64,000 nucleotides of DNA. Source: Chloroflexota bacterium (GTDB lineage Bacteria > Chloroflexota > UBA4733). The stretch is from NCBI GenBank assembly GCA_023381895.1, contig JAMCTA010000032.1, positions 1 to 64,000 of the forward strand. Direction: 5' to 3'. The notes under the pieces were generated by a model. The model was not told where the DNA came from. It did no database searches and worked only from the letters and a program-made list of their open reading frames with translations. Below, piece after piece: positions 33,648 through 42,638 of this stretch. Position 1 is the stretch's first letter. Every line of letters begins with the position of its first letter. The position numbers and the translations under genes were made by a program.

Positions 33648-35729
33648 CTACTGCACACTTCCACTGGGGAGAGTGACTGTTCCGAACTGAAACTCACCAT
33701 CTTCAAGCCCGTGTGACCCAACTCGTGGAACCCGCTGGATGGACGGTCGCGTATACATGCCCATGCGAAGCTCGTACTGGCCTGGGGGGAGAGAAGCCGG
33801 CAACGGCACCGGATAATCGCTCAATACCGTCCTTCCTGGTTGCCACTGGGATGAGGGATAGTCCATCGCATCTCGCTGACTCACCATCTTTTGCCCGTTC
33901 ATCACGTGGACATAGAGTGCATAGTTGGCCTTTGCAGCTTCTGGAACAACGTGATCGACGCGCCACGTAATCACAAGACGTAATGTTCCACCGTCGACGG
34001 CCCCCGTCCACCCCAGAATTGTCACTCCGTTCTCTAGACGGACATTGAGTGGACGGAATCCGGGAACACGGGTGGCACCACGCTCATTCGTCACTACGGC
34101 CACGCCGATGGCCACCTGACCACTGCCGAAGGTAAGCGTGTGGAATGGGATGCCCATTGTGCGAAGCTGATCAATCGGACTTGCTCCGACGGGTCCGACC
34201 ACTACCTGCGAGGCGACCGGCGACAGTACGAGAGAGTCCTGCGCACTCTCATTCACCGTGTAGCGCGTGGACAGCAACGCCCGGAGCACCGTACTCACGC
34301 TGAAATCATGCGGGAGAATGAGATCTGCCGTGCCTCGTGGCTCGAGCTGTTCAGCGACTTGCAGCACCCGGCTTGAATTGCTCAAGTAGCTGAAGTCGGT
34401 ATTGGCCGGAGATCGCAGATAGCTGAACAGCTCGACCAATGGCACCGTCGCTAGAATCGCATAGATGCTGACAGCCGCTACCAGCAGACGAGCGAGCTTT
34501 TCCCCTCCCAAGCGGCAGAGTGCTTCGAAGCCAAGTCCCATGAGCACAAACGTCATCGGTAGAGAAAACAAGAAGTAGTGTTGAAAGAGCTGTATGCTGT
34601 GCCGCACAGTGAGGAGCACCGGCAACGCCACCCAGAGGAGACTCAGCGCTGTCACTACGCCGAAGGTTGCTGAGCTTGGTCCCGGCGGTCCCTCGCAGTT
34701 TCGAATCTTCCTGCTCAGCCAGATCGATCCCACGCACCAGACACTGGCGATCACGCTGGCGACGAGTAACGCTGCGCCCAGGGCAGAGATGATCGACCCG
34801 TAGGAGAGCGGCTGCAAGAACTGCGTGAACGGTACCCCCTCAAGCTGCAGCGTGCCGTAGCCGGTGGCGTTCATGACCGACAGCGCCAGTGACCACAGAT
34901 CGACGTGTGCTGGCCGGTTTGCGGAGCTGAGGAGTGGAGCCACATTCGACCAGCGGTGCTGAAGTCCGTAGTCGATGTAGGGAAGGAGTGGCAATATCCC
35001 CAGGGCCAATCCAACAGCCAGCGGTAAAGGACGCAAGCGCCGCCAGTAGATCAGCAGTACGATACCAACCACGGGCACGAGCAGAATGGCCGACGGGTGC
35101 AGCTGCACCATCCACAGCAGCGCAGCGATAGCGGCGGCAGTGCCCCATACCTGCCCTTCAACCACCAGGGTGAGCAACCCCCAGAAGGCGACGAGTACCA
35201 GGGGAGCAAGCGCCTCCTGTTCCCAAATCTTGCGCGAAAAGACCACAGCCCAGGGGGCGAGTGCGTAGAGGAGCGTCGCAAGATAGGACGCACGCGGGCC
35301 AATGTAGCGCCATACGACGATGGCACACAAGATGATAGCGAGGACGTTCAGCAGCGCTACCCAACCCGTCGTAAAGATCGGATTGTCTGTCAGCCACACC
35401 ACCGGGGCCAGTACGTAGAGGAAGATCGGTGGATTGAACCCGCCGAGCGACGAGATCATGCCTACTTGAGCAGGTTGTCCACTGTGCAGCATGAGCCGCA
35501 CGAGATTGAACACTGTCGACTCATCGCCCTTGAACTCCACGACGTTGAGCTGCACCAGGCGAAGTGCAGCACCAGCAGCAATTGTCATGGTGAGTGCGAC
35601 GAGCCAGCCACGACCAGCAGTAACAGCCACACTCCTTGTGACTGGCAGAGAAGCGCTAGCGATTGGGGCAACCGCCATCCTGGTCGTGCGCTCGCCGGTG
35701 GCGGCACCGCTCGTGGTCGATCTGTTCAA
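33648..35729 (-). CDS. GT-C-type membrane glycosyltransferase
   Basis: 693 residues with about 11-12 hydrophobic segments in the first 470 residues and a soluble C-terminal region of about 200. After the first helix the loop NVVEFKGDEST carries the acidic pair expected of the GT-C/ArnT-PMT superfamily, whose members move sugars from lipid carriers. The C-terminal part (GVTILGWTGAVDGGTLRLVITWRV to GQYELRMGMYTRPS) resembles a beta-sandwich found at the end of related Chloroflexota proteins. The start is not secure: a TTG at 35729, with GGAGGG upstream, or an ATG at 35678. Acceptor unknown. Confidence 0.78.
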   Translation of the reverse strand: MNRSTTSGAATGERTTRMAVAPIASASLPVTRSVAVTAGRGWLVALTMTIAAGAALRLVQLNVVEFKGDESTVFNLVRLMLHSGQPAQVGMISSLGGFNPPIFLYVLAPVVWLTDNPIFTTGWVALLNVLAIILCAIVVWRYIGPRASYLATLLYALAPWAVVFSRKIWEQEALAPLVLVAFWGLLTLVVEGQVWGTAAAIAALLWMVQLHPSAILLVPVVGIVLLIYWRRLRPLPLAVGLALGILPLLPYIDYGLQHRWSNVAPLLSSANRPAHVDLWSLALSVMNATGYGTLQLEGVPFTQFLQPLSYGSIISALGAALLVASVIASVWCVGSIWLSRKIRNCEGPPGPSSATFGVVTALSLLWVALPVLLTVRHSIQLFQHYFLFSLPMTFVLMGLGFEALCRLGGEKLARLLVAAVSIYAILATVPLVELFSYLRSPANTDFSYLSNSSRVLQVAEQLEPRGTADLILPHDFSVSTVLRALLSTRYTVNESAQDSLVLSPVASQVVVGPVGASPIDQLRTMGIPFHTLTFGSGQVAIGVAVVTNERGATRVPGFRPLNVRLENGVTILGWTGAVDGGTLRLVITWRVDHVVPEAAKANYALYVHVMNGQKMVSQRDAMDYPSSQWQPGRTVLSDYPVPLPASLPPGQYELRMGMYTRPSIQRVPRVGSHGLEDGEFQFGTVTLPSGSVQ

Positions 35730-36012
35730 GCGACTGCTAACCCTCCAGGGCCGATTGACAGGCAGTGTGACCGCTCCAAGACAGTCTCCTCTACTGGGAA
35801 GCGGCCGCGCCCGCGCACTGGCATTCTAGCAGCGCAAGGTGTGCTGACCTCGCCTCGTAGTCTGCCGCCGTTGCTCATGATGATGTCATAGAGGTCATTG
35901 CACGTGAGCGGGCTCGGGGCGATCGGCGCACCGTAGCGCCGGCCAGGTCTAGCAACAAGAACTGTAGGCGGAAGTTGTCCACGATCGCTCGCGAGACCCT
36001 CGCCCAGTGGCG
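35730..36012. other. Region without intact gene upstream of broken dehydrogenase
   Basis: About 280 bases between the divergent glycosyltransferase and the Ldh-family remnant. Too short to hold the missing 5' two-thirds of the dehydrogenase, so that part has been deleted. No clear homology was seen in any frame here. Confidence 0.4.
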
Positions 36013-36392
36013 CCACACAAGGGCTTTGGTCTAGCTTTGGTAGTCGCGCGTTAGCTGGCGTGCTCACTGGTGCAGGCTTTGCTCGAACCATTCTGTCGGG
36101 CGAGAACGGCATCGGTCAGTTCCTCTGGACACAGGATCCCGAGGCCTTCTTGCCGCTCGACGAATTCCCCACGCGCGTGGACGGTGAAATCGACCAGATC
36201 AAGAGCAGCGAGCGGCTCGAGGGAGTTACCGAGGTCATCCTTCCTGGTGAACGGGGTCTGCGCAGGCGCGAGCGCTTTCTCGTAAGGGGTACACTGCCCC
36301 TGCAAGAAGTAGTGTGGGCCTCACTCCGGAGCAGTTGTGCGCTGGCAGGCATCGCCCCTCCTCCGGTGACTGAGGAGGAGAGTGAGGAGTGA
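36013..36392 (+). pseudogene. C-terminal remnant of malate/L-lactate dehydrogenase (Ldh family), frameshifted
   Basis: From 36060 an open frame encodes about 110 residues matching the C-terminus of the Ldh/malate dehydrogenase 2 family (GQFLWTQDPEAFLPLDEF, RVDGEIDQIK, GVTEVILPGERG). Just upstream the family segment PHKGFGLALVVA is legible at 36013-36048 but in another frame, then resumes as LAGVLTGAGFA from 36051, so a single-step frameshift lies at about 36049. The first 230 or so residues of a normal 350-residue enzyme are absent. It is therefore a truncated, frameshifted gene, 30 bases upstream of the aminotransferase. Confidence 0.75.
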
Positions 36393-36422
36393 GGCTCCGC
36401 ACGCGAGGGGAAGGTTTTAGAG

Positions 36423-37373
36423 ATGGTCGAGCAGCCCGAGCTTCCAGTGTGGTTCGATGGTGCCTTTGTGCCACTTTCTCAGGCCACTGTGGGAGTTCAC
36501 AGTGCAGCCATTACACAGGGAGCCGCCGTCTTCGAAGGCATCCGTGGCTACTGGAATCCTGATGACAAGCAGATCTACATCTTTCACCTTGCCGAGCATA
36601 TGCGGCGACTTCAGCGCTCGATGCGCCTCCTTCGCATTGAGCTCCCTTACCCTCTCACCGACATCGGCCAGGCGTGCATAGAGATCATTGCGCGCGCGCA
36701 GCTTCACGGAGACTGCTATCTCCGTCCAACCGTCTTCATCGATGAAGAAGAGCAGTTATTTGGCGGCCTACCTCCATTCAGGGGAAGAGCCTGGGTCACC
36801 GTGGCCAGCCGTTCCAAGAGATCTCCTCTCGACCAGGGTCTACGCGCAGGGGTGAGCTCCTGGCGCCGGATCACTGATCAAGCTATGCCACCACGCGTGA
36901 AGGCGAACGCGAACTACTTCAACAGTAGACTCGCCCAGGTACAGGCGCACGTCGACGGCTACGACCAGGCTATCATCCTAAATGAGCGAGGCAACGTGAG
37001 TGAGCTACCCGGTGCCTGCCTGATGATGATACGCGATGGTGTGATCATCACGCCCCCCGTGTCGGACAACATCCTCGAGAGCATCACCCGCGCCACGATT
37101 CTCGAGCTGTGTCAGAACGAACACCTCTTCCCCATCATCGAGCGCTCGCTCGATCGCTCCGAGCTCTACACTGCTGACGAGATCTTCGCCTGCGGAACAG
37201 GGATGGAGATTCGTCCGGTGACATCAGTAGACCACATTCCCGTGGGTTCGGGGATTCGCGGTCCGATCACCGAAGCGCTCCAGGAGCGCTACTTTGCCAT
37301 TGCGCGCGGCCAGGACCCACACTGGTCCAGCTGGCTTACTCCGGTCTACCCAGTGACTGCGAGCGTCAAGTAG
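36423..37373 (+). CDS. ilvE: Branched-chain amino acid aminotransferase (class IV)
   Basis: 316 residues of the fold-type IV PLP enzymes. The N-terminal VWFDGAFVPLSQATVGVHSAAITQGAAVFEGIRGYW and the PLP lysine in PPRVKANANYFNSRLAQ are the IlvE pattern; the phosphate-binding SELPGACLMMI and SITRATILELC segments follow. It catalyses the last step of Val, Leu and Ile synthesis, and the first of their breakdown. GELPG in place of the commoner SEGSG-type loop is a minor variant. It lies between the dehydrogenase remnant and an M20 peptidase. Confidence 0.92.
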   Translation: MVEQPELPVWFDGAFVPLSQATVGVHSAAITQGAAVFEGIRGYWNPDDKQIYIFHLAEHMRRLQRSMRLLRIELPYPLTDIGQACIEIIARAQLHGDCYLRPTVFIDEEEQLFGGLPPFRGRAWVTVASRSKRSPLDQGLRAGVSSWRRITDQAMPPRVKANANYFNSRLAQVQAHVDGYDQAIILNERGNVSELPGACLMMIRDGVIITPPVSDNILESITRATILELCQNEHLFPIIERSLDRSELYTADEIFACGTGMEIRPVTSVDHIPVGSGIRGPITEALQERYFAIARGQDPHWSSWLTPVYPVTASVK

Positions 37374-37449
37374 CCTCACCGGCTCGGGGTAGTGGCGATC
37401 TCACGGAGCAGTTGACATCCCCAACGCAAGAAGTGACGAGAGGCACAGC

Positions 37450-38625
37450 ATGGGCGGCGGTGCGCGCATTCCCCCCGATGAGATCATTGCTCTCACCGAA
37501 GAACTCGTCGCATTCGACACATCCAATCCTCCCGGCAATGAGGAGCTGGCCATCCACGCCCTGGGAGCCTACTTGGAAGCTGCGGGACTTGCTGTCTCCT
37601 ACCAACACGTCGGCGAGCAGCGCGCTAACCTCATCGCCCGCTTGCCCGGACGCTCTCGCTCCGGCGGCCTCGTCTTCAGCGGGCACATGGACGTGGTTCC
37701 TGCGCGCGAAACCGGTTGGAAGACACCGCCCTTCACCGCAATACGCCGCGGAGGTCGCCTCTATGGTCGAGGTACCGCTGACATGAAGGGGGGTATAGCA
37801 GCGATGGCCGTCGCACTAGCTACGCTGGCGCGCGACCGCTTCACGCCCAGCTCCGATCTCACGATGGCGGTGACGAGCGGCGAAGAGCAAGGCATGCCGG
37901 GGGCTCGGCTCGTATCGTCATCTCGCGTACTCGAGGGCTGTGCCGCTATGGTGATCGGAGAGCCCACGGGGCTCAACCTCTGTCCCGCAGAAAAAGGCTA
38001 TCTCAACTGGAGCATCCAGGTACACGGCAAGGCCGCGCACAGCTCACAACCTCATCTCGGTGTCAACGCAATCTCCTTCATGGCGCAACTCATTGTTGCC
38101 ATCGACAAGGCTACCTTCACCTTCACTCCTCATCCAGTTCTTCAGAAGCCTACGGTGACGGTAACGCTCATCCAGGGTGGCGTCGTATTCAATGTCGTGC
38201 CACCTCTCTGCACCGCCTGGATCAACGTACGCAACCTCCCCGGTCAAACCCAAGAGAGCTGGGAGACTGAGCTGCGTCCACTCATCGACAGCACGATCTC
38301 TGCATCCCAGATGCCGGTGCAGGTCGACCTTACCTTCGCCTCCGGCGGTCCTGTCATCGAGACTCCGCTTGACCACCCGCTAGTTCGTGCTGCCCACGAA
38401 GCGGTGGTAGCCATCCAGGGTCGTGAGCCCGCTGTCGAGGGCTTCACCGGCGGCACAGAAGCGAAGATCTACTTTCCGGCCTATCGAGTGCCAACGATCA
38501 TCGTCGGGCCGGGGCATCTGGAGATGGCTCACCAGACCAATGAATATGTCGACGTCGATGAGCTCATTGCTGCCGCGAGTATCTATCGGGAGCTCGCGCT
38601 GCGCCTGCTGTCAGACCACTCCTAG
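37450..38625 (+). CDS. M20-family metallopeptidase (ArgE/DapE-like)
   Basis: 391 residues. The di-metal site is intact: SGHMDVVPA (first His and catalytic Asp), GRGTADMKGG (bridging Asp), SGEEQGMPGA (catalytic Glu pair), and a C-terminal His in IIVGPGHLEMAHQTNEYV. A dimerisation domain is inserted in the middle (HGKAAHSSQPHLGVNAI). The family includes acetylornithine and succinyl-diaminopimelate deacylases and related carboxypeptidases; the exact substrate cannot be told. Preceded by an AGAGG-type ribosome site, 76 bases after ilvE. Confidence 0.9.
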   Translation: MGGGARIPPDEIIALTEELVAFDTSNPPGNEELAIHALGAYLEAAGLAVSYQHVGEQRANLIARLPGRSRSGGLVFSGHMDVVPARETGWKTPPFTAIRRGGRLYGRGTADMKGGIAAMAVALATLARDRFTPSSDLTMAVTSGEEQGMPGARLVSSSRVLEGCAAMVIGEPTGLNLCPAEKGYLNWSIQVHGKAAHSSQPHLGVNAISFMAQLIVAIDKATFTFTPHPVLQKPTVTVTLIQGGVVFNVVPPLCTAWINVRNLPGQTQESWETELRPLIDSTISASQMPVQVDLTFASGGPVIETPLDHPLVRAAHEAVVAIQGREPAVEGFTGGTEAKIYFPAYRVPTIIVGPGHLEMAHQTNEYVDVDELIAAASIYRELALRLLSDHS

Positions 38626-38655
38626 CTCATCATCTCCAAGCCGTGCAACAGGGGC

Positions 38656-38692
38656 AGGTGAGGGAGAGGCCTTGACAGCAGCTCCCTCACCT
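38656..38692. terminator. Hairpin between convergent M20 peptidase and propeller genes
   Basis: AGGTGAGGGAG (38656-38666) pairs exactly with CTCCCTCACCT (38682-38692) across a 15-base loop. It sits in the 83-base gap between convergent stops. There is no T tract, so a two-way terminator is likely but not certain. Confidence 0.6.
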
Positions 38693-38708
38693 CTCCTCAC
38701 AGCGGCTG

Positions 38709-41700
38709 CTACGCGTTTCCTGCGTAGAGCGTCGGGAGTCCGGCGCTCTGGAGCAGCGTGCTCAATGAGGCAACTGGCCCACTCAGCAGCGCATCGTACT
38801 GAGCGCGCTGCGCATCGACCAAACCGCTCAGCACAGCGAACACTTCGTAGCTCTGCTTCGTGGGTGCATAGTCCGCCATGTCGACGACCGAAGCCAGCGA
38901 AGCAAGGCGTACGTTGAGACGGTTGGGCGTGCCCAACGGAGTGTCAGGCTTCGGCTCAATGAGCTGAACCTCAATGGCATCAAGCTGCTCGAGGATCGTG
39001 CGGCCAAGGTTGCTTGCCTGTTCCTCAACCTCGTGACCCTTGATACGCTTCAGCCAGTTCTGAATCTGCTGGCGCACGTCACGGAGCTGCAACACGAGGT
39101 TGTGCGTCTCCGTGATCTTCTCATTCACTTTCTGCACAAACTCCGTTTGCGCCTCGAGGTCCGTATCCGCAACAGTGAGCCGCGGGTCTTTCAGCACCTT
39201 GAACTGAGCCTGCGGCGAATCGCTACCGGCATCGAGTCGTACTTCGTACGTGCCCGGAGGCACCAGCGCTCCTCTCAAGCTATGTTGTGTCGTCGTGTCG
39301 CCAGGCACTGCTCGTGGCTCACGGTAACGCAAGTTCCATACGAAGCGGTTGATTCCGGCATCGGCTGTTGGCTTCGGACGTGCCCGCAGACCTTCTTCTT
39401 GCTCCTCATCGCTGGCATAGCTGTTGATGAGATCTCCGGTCAGCGTGAAGAAGCTGAGCTTGACTGCGCCTTGCGGCTTTTCTTTGAGGAAGTAGGTGAC
39501 GATGACACCCTCAGGGGGATTCTCGCCGCAGTCGACGAGCTGATCGCGCACCTTACCGCTCGTGTCCGTCCAGCGCCGAGTGGTCACGACGATCGGTCCC
39601 ACGGAGCGGAAGTCATTCTCCTGCGGCGCCCGGAATGACCGGCTGTTCGACCGAAAGCGCACCGTATCTTTCGGCTCGAACAGCTTGCTGTTACTCTCCA
39701 CCACTGCCGGAGTGAGCTGCCGCAGCGCGGTCAGGTCATCAAGAATCCAGAATGAGCGCCCGTGCGTCGCCGCCACGAGCTCATCATCCTTGACTTTGAG
39801 GTCGTGCACGGGAACCACTGGCAAGTTGCCACGGGCTGGTAGCCAGGTGCCCCCATCATCAAAAGAGATGTAGAGGCCGGTTTCTGTCCCAGCATAGAGC
39901 AGTCCACGGCACACGGGGTCGGCCCGGACCACCCGCGTGAAGTCGTACGCCGGGATGCCGGACGTGATGCGCTGCCACGACCGGCCATAGTCCATTGTCT
40001 TGAAGAGATACGGACGGCAGTCATCGTGCTTGTAGCGTGTCGCCGCGATGTAGATACTGGCGGCATCGAATGGCGACGGCTCGATCATGGAGATGAGGGA
40101 CCATTCCGGCAGAGATGGAGGCGTGATTTCTGTCCACGTCTTGCCGCCATCCTGAGATAGGTGAACGAGGCCATCGTCGGTACCCGCCCAAAAGAGTCCT
40201 GGTTGGTGGGGCGACTCGACGAAGGCGAAGATCGTGCAGTACGCCTCGGCTCCAGTGTTGTCCTTGGTGATCGGTCCGCCCGAAGGCTGTAGCTTGGCAG
40301 GATCATTGCGCGTCAGGTCAGGGCTGATGATCTCCCAGCTATCCCCCAGATCCGTGGATTTGAACACGTAGTTGGCGGCGACATAGAGCGTGTCCGGATC
40401 GTGCGGGGAAAAAGAGATGGGATAGGTCCACTGGAAGCGGTACTTCAGATCTTCCGCACCCGTGCCCATGCCCATCGTGTCGGGCCAGACCGCAATATTG
40501 CGCCGCTGCTTGGTACGGTGGTCATAACACAGGAGACGGCCGTTGGGCGGACCATTGCCGATGGCACCACCCACGACGATATTAGGATCATCCGGTTTTA
40601 CCGCAATGTAGCCGCTCTCGCCGCCTCCGGGATCATTCCACTCGAGCTGGGAGATGTAACCGTGGTTGGAGCGGCTCGGGATCGAGATGGCCCAGCCCTG
40701 ATCCTGCTGCGACCCATACACACGATATGGGTGCTGGTCGTCCGTGATCACATGGTAGAACTGCGCTGTCGGCTGGTTGAAAATAGTCGACCAGCTGACC
40801 CCACCATCGAAGGTGACGCAGGCGCCACCATCGTTGCCTTCGATCATGCGGAGCGGATTCTTCGGATCGATCCAGAGGTCATGGTTGTCGCCGTGTGGGG
40901 TTGGGATCGATGTGAACGTCTTGCCACCATCAATCGACTTCCAGAGCGACAGGTCCAGCACCCAGACCGTATCGGCATCCTGTGTGTCGGCGTAGACGTG
41001 CATGTAATACCAGGCTCGCCGTCGCAGCTCACCGGCCTCGCTCATGCGCGTCCACGTATCGCCGCCATCATCGGAACGGAAGAGCGCACCATCCTCGGCC
41101 TCCACGAGCGCCCACACCCGGCCGGGCTTCACGGATGACACGGTGATGCCGATCTTCCCGAGCACGCCCACCGGCAGACCCTGCTTCTGCGTGAGCTCCG
41201 TCCACGTGTCGCCGCCATCGGTTGACCGGAAGATTCCGGATCCAGGTCCGCCGCTAATCAGCTGGTGCGGGAAACGCTGCGCTTCCCAGAGTGCGGCGTA
41301 TATGATGCGCGGGTTCGTTGGATCGAGGCTGACATCGATACCACCAGTATGATCGTTGCGGTAGAGTACGCGCTGCCAGGACTTACCGCCGTCCGTCGTG
41401 CGAAAGATGCCGCGCTCACTGTTCGGGCCGTAGGCGTGACCAAGCGCTGCGACGAAGACCGTATCGGGATCGGAGGGATGGACCTTGACTTTGCCGATGT
41501 GGCGAGTGTCGCTCAAACCAACGTTCGTCCACGTCTTGCCACCATCAGTCGAGCGATAGATCCCATCTCCGTGCGAGACGTTGCTGCGAATGGTGGCCTC
41601 ACCAGTTCCAGCGTACACCACATTGGGATCGGACGGTGCAACTGCAACTGCTCCCACCGCAGCCGTGGTGAAGTACCCATCGGACACGCAGTGCCAGGAG

Positions 41701-41870
41701 ATGCCGCCGTCAGCCGTCTTCCAGACACCACCTGCAACCGCCCCAAAGTAGAACGTCAAGGGGTCCACCGGATCTCCGGCTACCGCTACTACACGGCCAC
41801 CTCGGTGTGGGCCAATGAGGCGCCACTGCATGACGCCCTGAACGGCTTTCCCGAGTTGCTCTTCTCCCAT
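38709..41870 (-). CDS. Large BNR/sortilin-like beta-propeller protein
   Basis: 1053 residues. From about 15 to 730 there are many Asp-box/BNR repeats of the form S-x-D-x-G-x-x-W (RSTDGGKTWTNV, RTTDGGKSWQRV, RSTDGGDTWTEL, RSDDGGDTWTRM, KSIDGGKTFTS and others), as in the VPS10/sortilin and glycosyl-hydrolase-like propellers. The C-terminal third contains a linker and an alpha-helical region (NEKITETHNLVLQLRDVRQQIQNWLKRI). No signal peptide is evident and no catalytic residues are conserved. Such proteins are often annotated as glycosyl hydrolases, but this rests on fold only. Marks the left edge of the accessory region. Confidence 0.8.
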   Translation of the reverse strand: MGEEQLGKAVQGVMQWRLIGPHRGGRVVAVAGDPVDPLTFYFGAVAGGVWKTADGGISWHCVSDGYFTTAAVGAVAVAPSDPNVVYAGTGEATIRSNVSHGDGIYRSTDGGKTWTNVGLSDTRHIGKVKVHPSDPDTVFVAALGHAYGPNSERGIFRTTDGGKSWQRVLYRNDHTGGIDVSLDPTNPRIIYAALWEAQRFPHQLISGGPGSGIFRSTDGGDTWTELTQKQGLPVGVLGKIGITVSSVKPGRVWALVEAEDGALFRSDDGGDTWTRMSEAGELRRRAWYYMHVYADTQDADTVWVLDLSLWKSIDGGKTFTSIPTPHGDNHDLWIDPKNPLRMIEGNDGGACVTFDGGVSWSTIFNQPTAQFYHVITDDQHPYRVYGSQQDQGWAISIPSRSNHGYISQLEWNDPGGGESGYIAVKPDDPNIVVGGAIGNGPPNGRLLCYDHRTKQRRNIAVWPDTMGMGTGAEDLKYRFQWTYPISFSPHDPDTLYVAANYVFKSTDLGDSWEIISPDLTRNDPAKLQPSGGPITKDNTGAEAYCTIFAFVESPHQPGLFWAGTDDGLVHLSQDGGKTWTEITPPSLPEWSLISMIEPSPFDAASIYIAATRYKHDDCRPYLFKTMDYGRSWQRITSGIPAYDFTRVVRADPVCRGLLYAGTETGLYISFDDGGTWLPARGNLPVVPVHDLKVKDDELVAATHGRSFWILDDLTALRQLTPAVVESNSKLFEPKDTVRFRSNSRSFRAPQENDFRSVGPIVVTTRRWTDTSGKVRDQLVDCGENPPEGVIVTYFLKEKPQGAVKLSFFTLTGDLINSYASDEEQEEGLRARPKPTADAGINRFVWNLRYREPRAVPGDTTTQHSLRGALVPPGTYEVRLDAGSDSPQAQFKVLKDPRLTVADTDLEAQTEFVQKVNEKITETHNLVLQLRDVRQQIQNWLKRIKGHEVEEQASNLGRTILEQLDAIEVQLIEPKPDTPLGTPNRLNVRLASLASVVDMADYAPTKQSYEVFAVLSGLVDAQRAQYDALLSGPVASLSTLLQSAGLPTLYAGNA

Positions 41871-42638
41871 GACCGGATCCCCTTCCTTCTAGCAAGGACT
41901 GATTAGACAGAGCACACCGCCCTGACAATGAAAGCGAGCCCGTTCTCCTTCTCACGAAAGCGCTGGTGACGCCGTCAGATCTTCAGCTTCGGATCGAGAG
42001 CGTCGCGAAGCCCATCACCAACGTATATGCTCCCACGCAGTCATAACCTCCCCTCGCTTGGAGTCGAGCGGTAGTTCGCCCAACGCTGTGCACATCACGC
42101 CGTGTATGGAGATGGCTTCACCGCAGTTTTCGTATCGGAACGTGTTGACCGCGCCAGGGCAGGAATCGAGCGATTCGTGGCGTCTGCCTCACTGCAATAC
42201 TGGCGGACGAAGCAATGGTCCGCCGCAACTGCGCTGGATGCTGGACCGAGGTGCGGGGTCCCGAGATGAACAGCAGCCCTGGTGCTCACTCTTTTTGCAA
42301 GAATAGCACAGGAGCGAAGTCCGTCTGCACCTACGACCACTGCGGCTCGATGGAAGTGCCAGTGCTTTGCAGCCAGTCGCTTCGATCTCGAAGCTCCGGC
42401 ACTGTCCCTGCGCATCGAGCGCGCGCCAGAGAGTCCGAGGGGGAAACCAACAGAGCGGTAGGTAAGTTGCTGCACACGCATTGCTCCCGGTATCTCCGTG
42501 CGCTATCGTCTCGGGCAGCGCCGTTCTCTCGGGCCATCCAGCCGGGAGAGACGTCCAGAGTTTAGTCGGTGTGGCAGAGGCGAGAGGTCGTGACCGTCCT
42601 CATCCACGCCAGCTGTACGAGATGGGGAAAGAGAAGTT
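41871..42638. other. 768-base region with gene debris, no intact gene
   Basis: The frames on both strands are short, overlapping and unlike any family. The only legible scrap is the C-terminal end of a DppC-type permease at 41975-42040. The rest may be eroded sequence or the promoter of the PmoA-like gene at 42639. Confidence 0.5.
41975..42040 (-). pseudogene. C-terminal scrap of a peptide/sugar ABC permease (DppC/OppC type)
   Basis: Read on the minus strand, the last codons give VGDGLRDALDPKLKI and a stop. GDGLRDALDP followed by a basic tail is the conserved end of DppC/OppC permeases. Going upstream the frame is closed by a TGA at 42041-42043, and no other part of a permease could be found, so all but about 20 residues are gone. 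It shows that an oligopeptide-type transporter once lay here. Confidence 0.65.

Noticed and set aside
35097..35891. 264-residue plus-strand frame opposite the GT-C glycosyltransferase
   Set aside because: Product is Gln/Arg/His-rich with no hydrophobic or domain pattern, and the minus-strand gene has clear membrane helices.
40401..41138. 245-residue plus-strand frame inside the propeller gene
   Set aside because: It mirrors the repeated Asp-box codons of the opposite strand; the repeats explain its openness.
38709..41870. Annotation of the propeller protein as an active glycosyl hydrolase
   Set aside because: Asp-box repeats define the fold but no catalytic residues of sialidases or other hydrolases can be identified.
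41265..41906. 213-residue plus-strand frame opposite the start of the propeller gene
   Set aside because: Same reason as the neighbouring frame: antisense to conserved repeats, no independent evidence.
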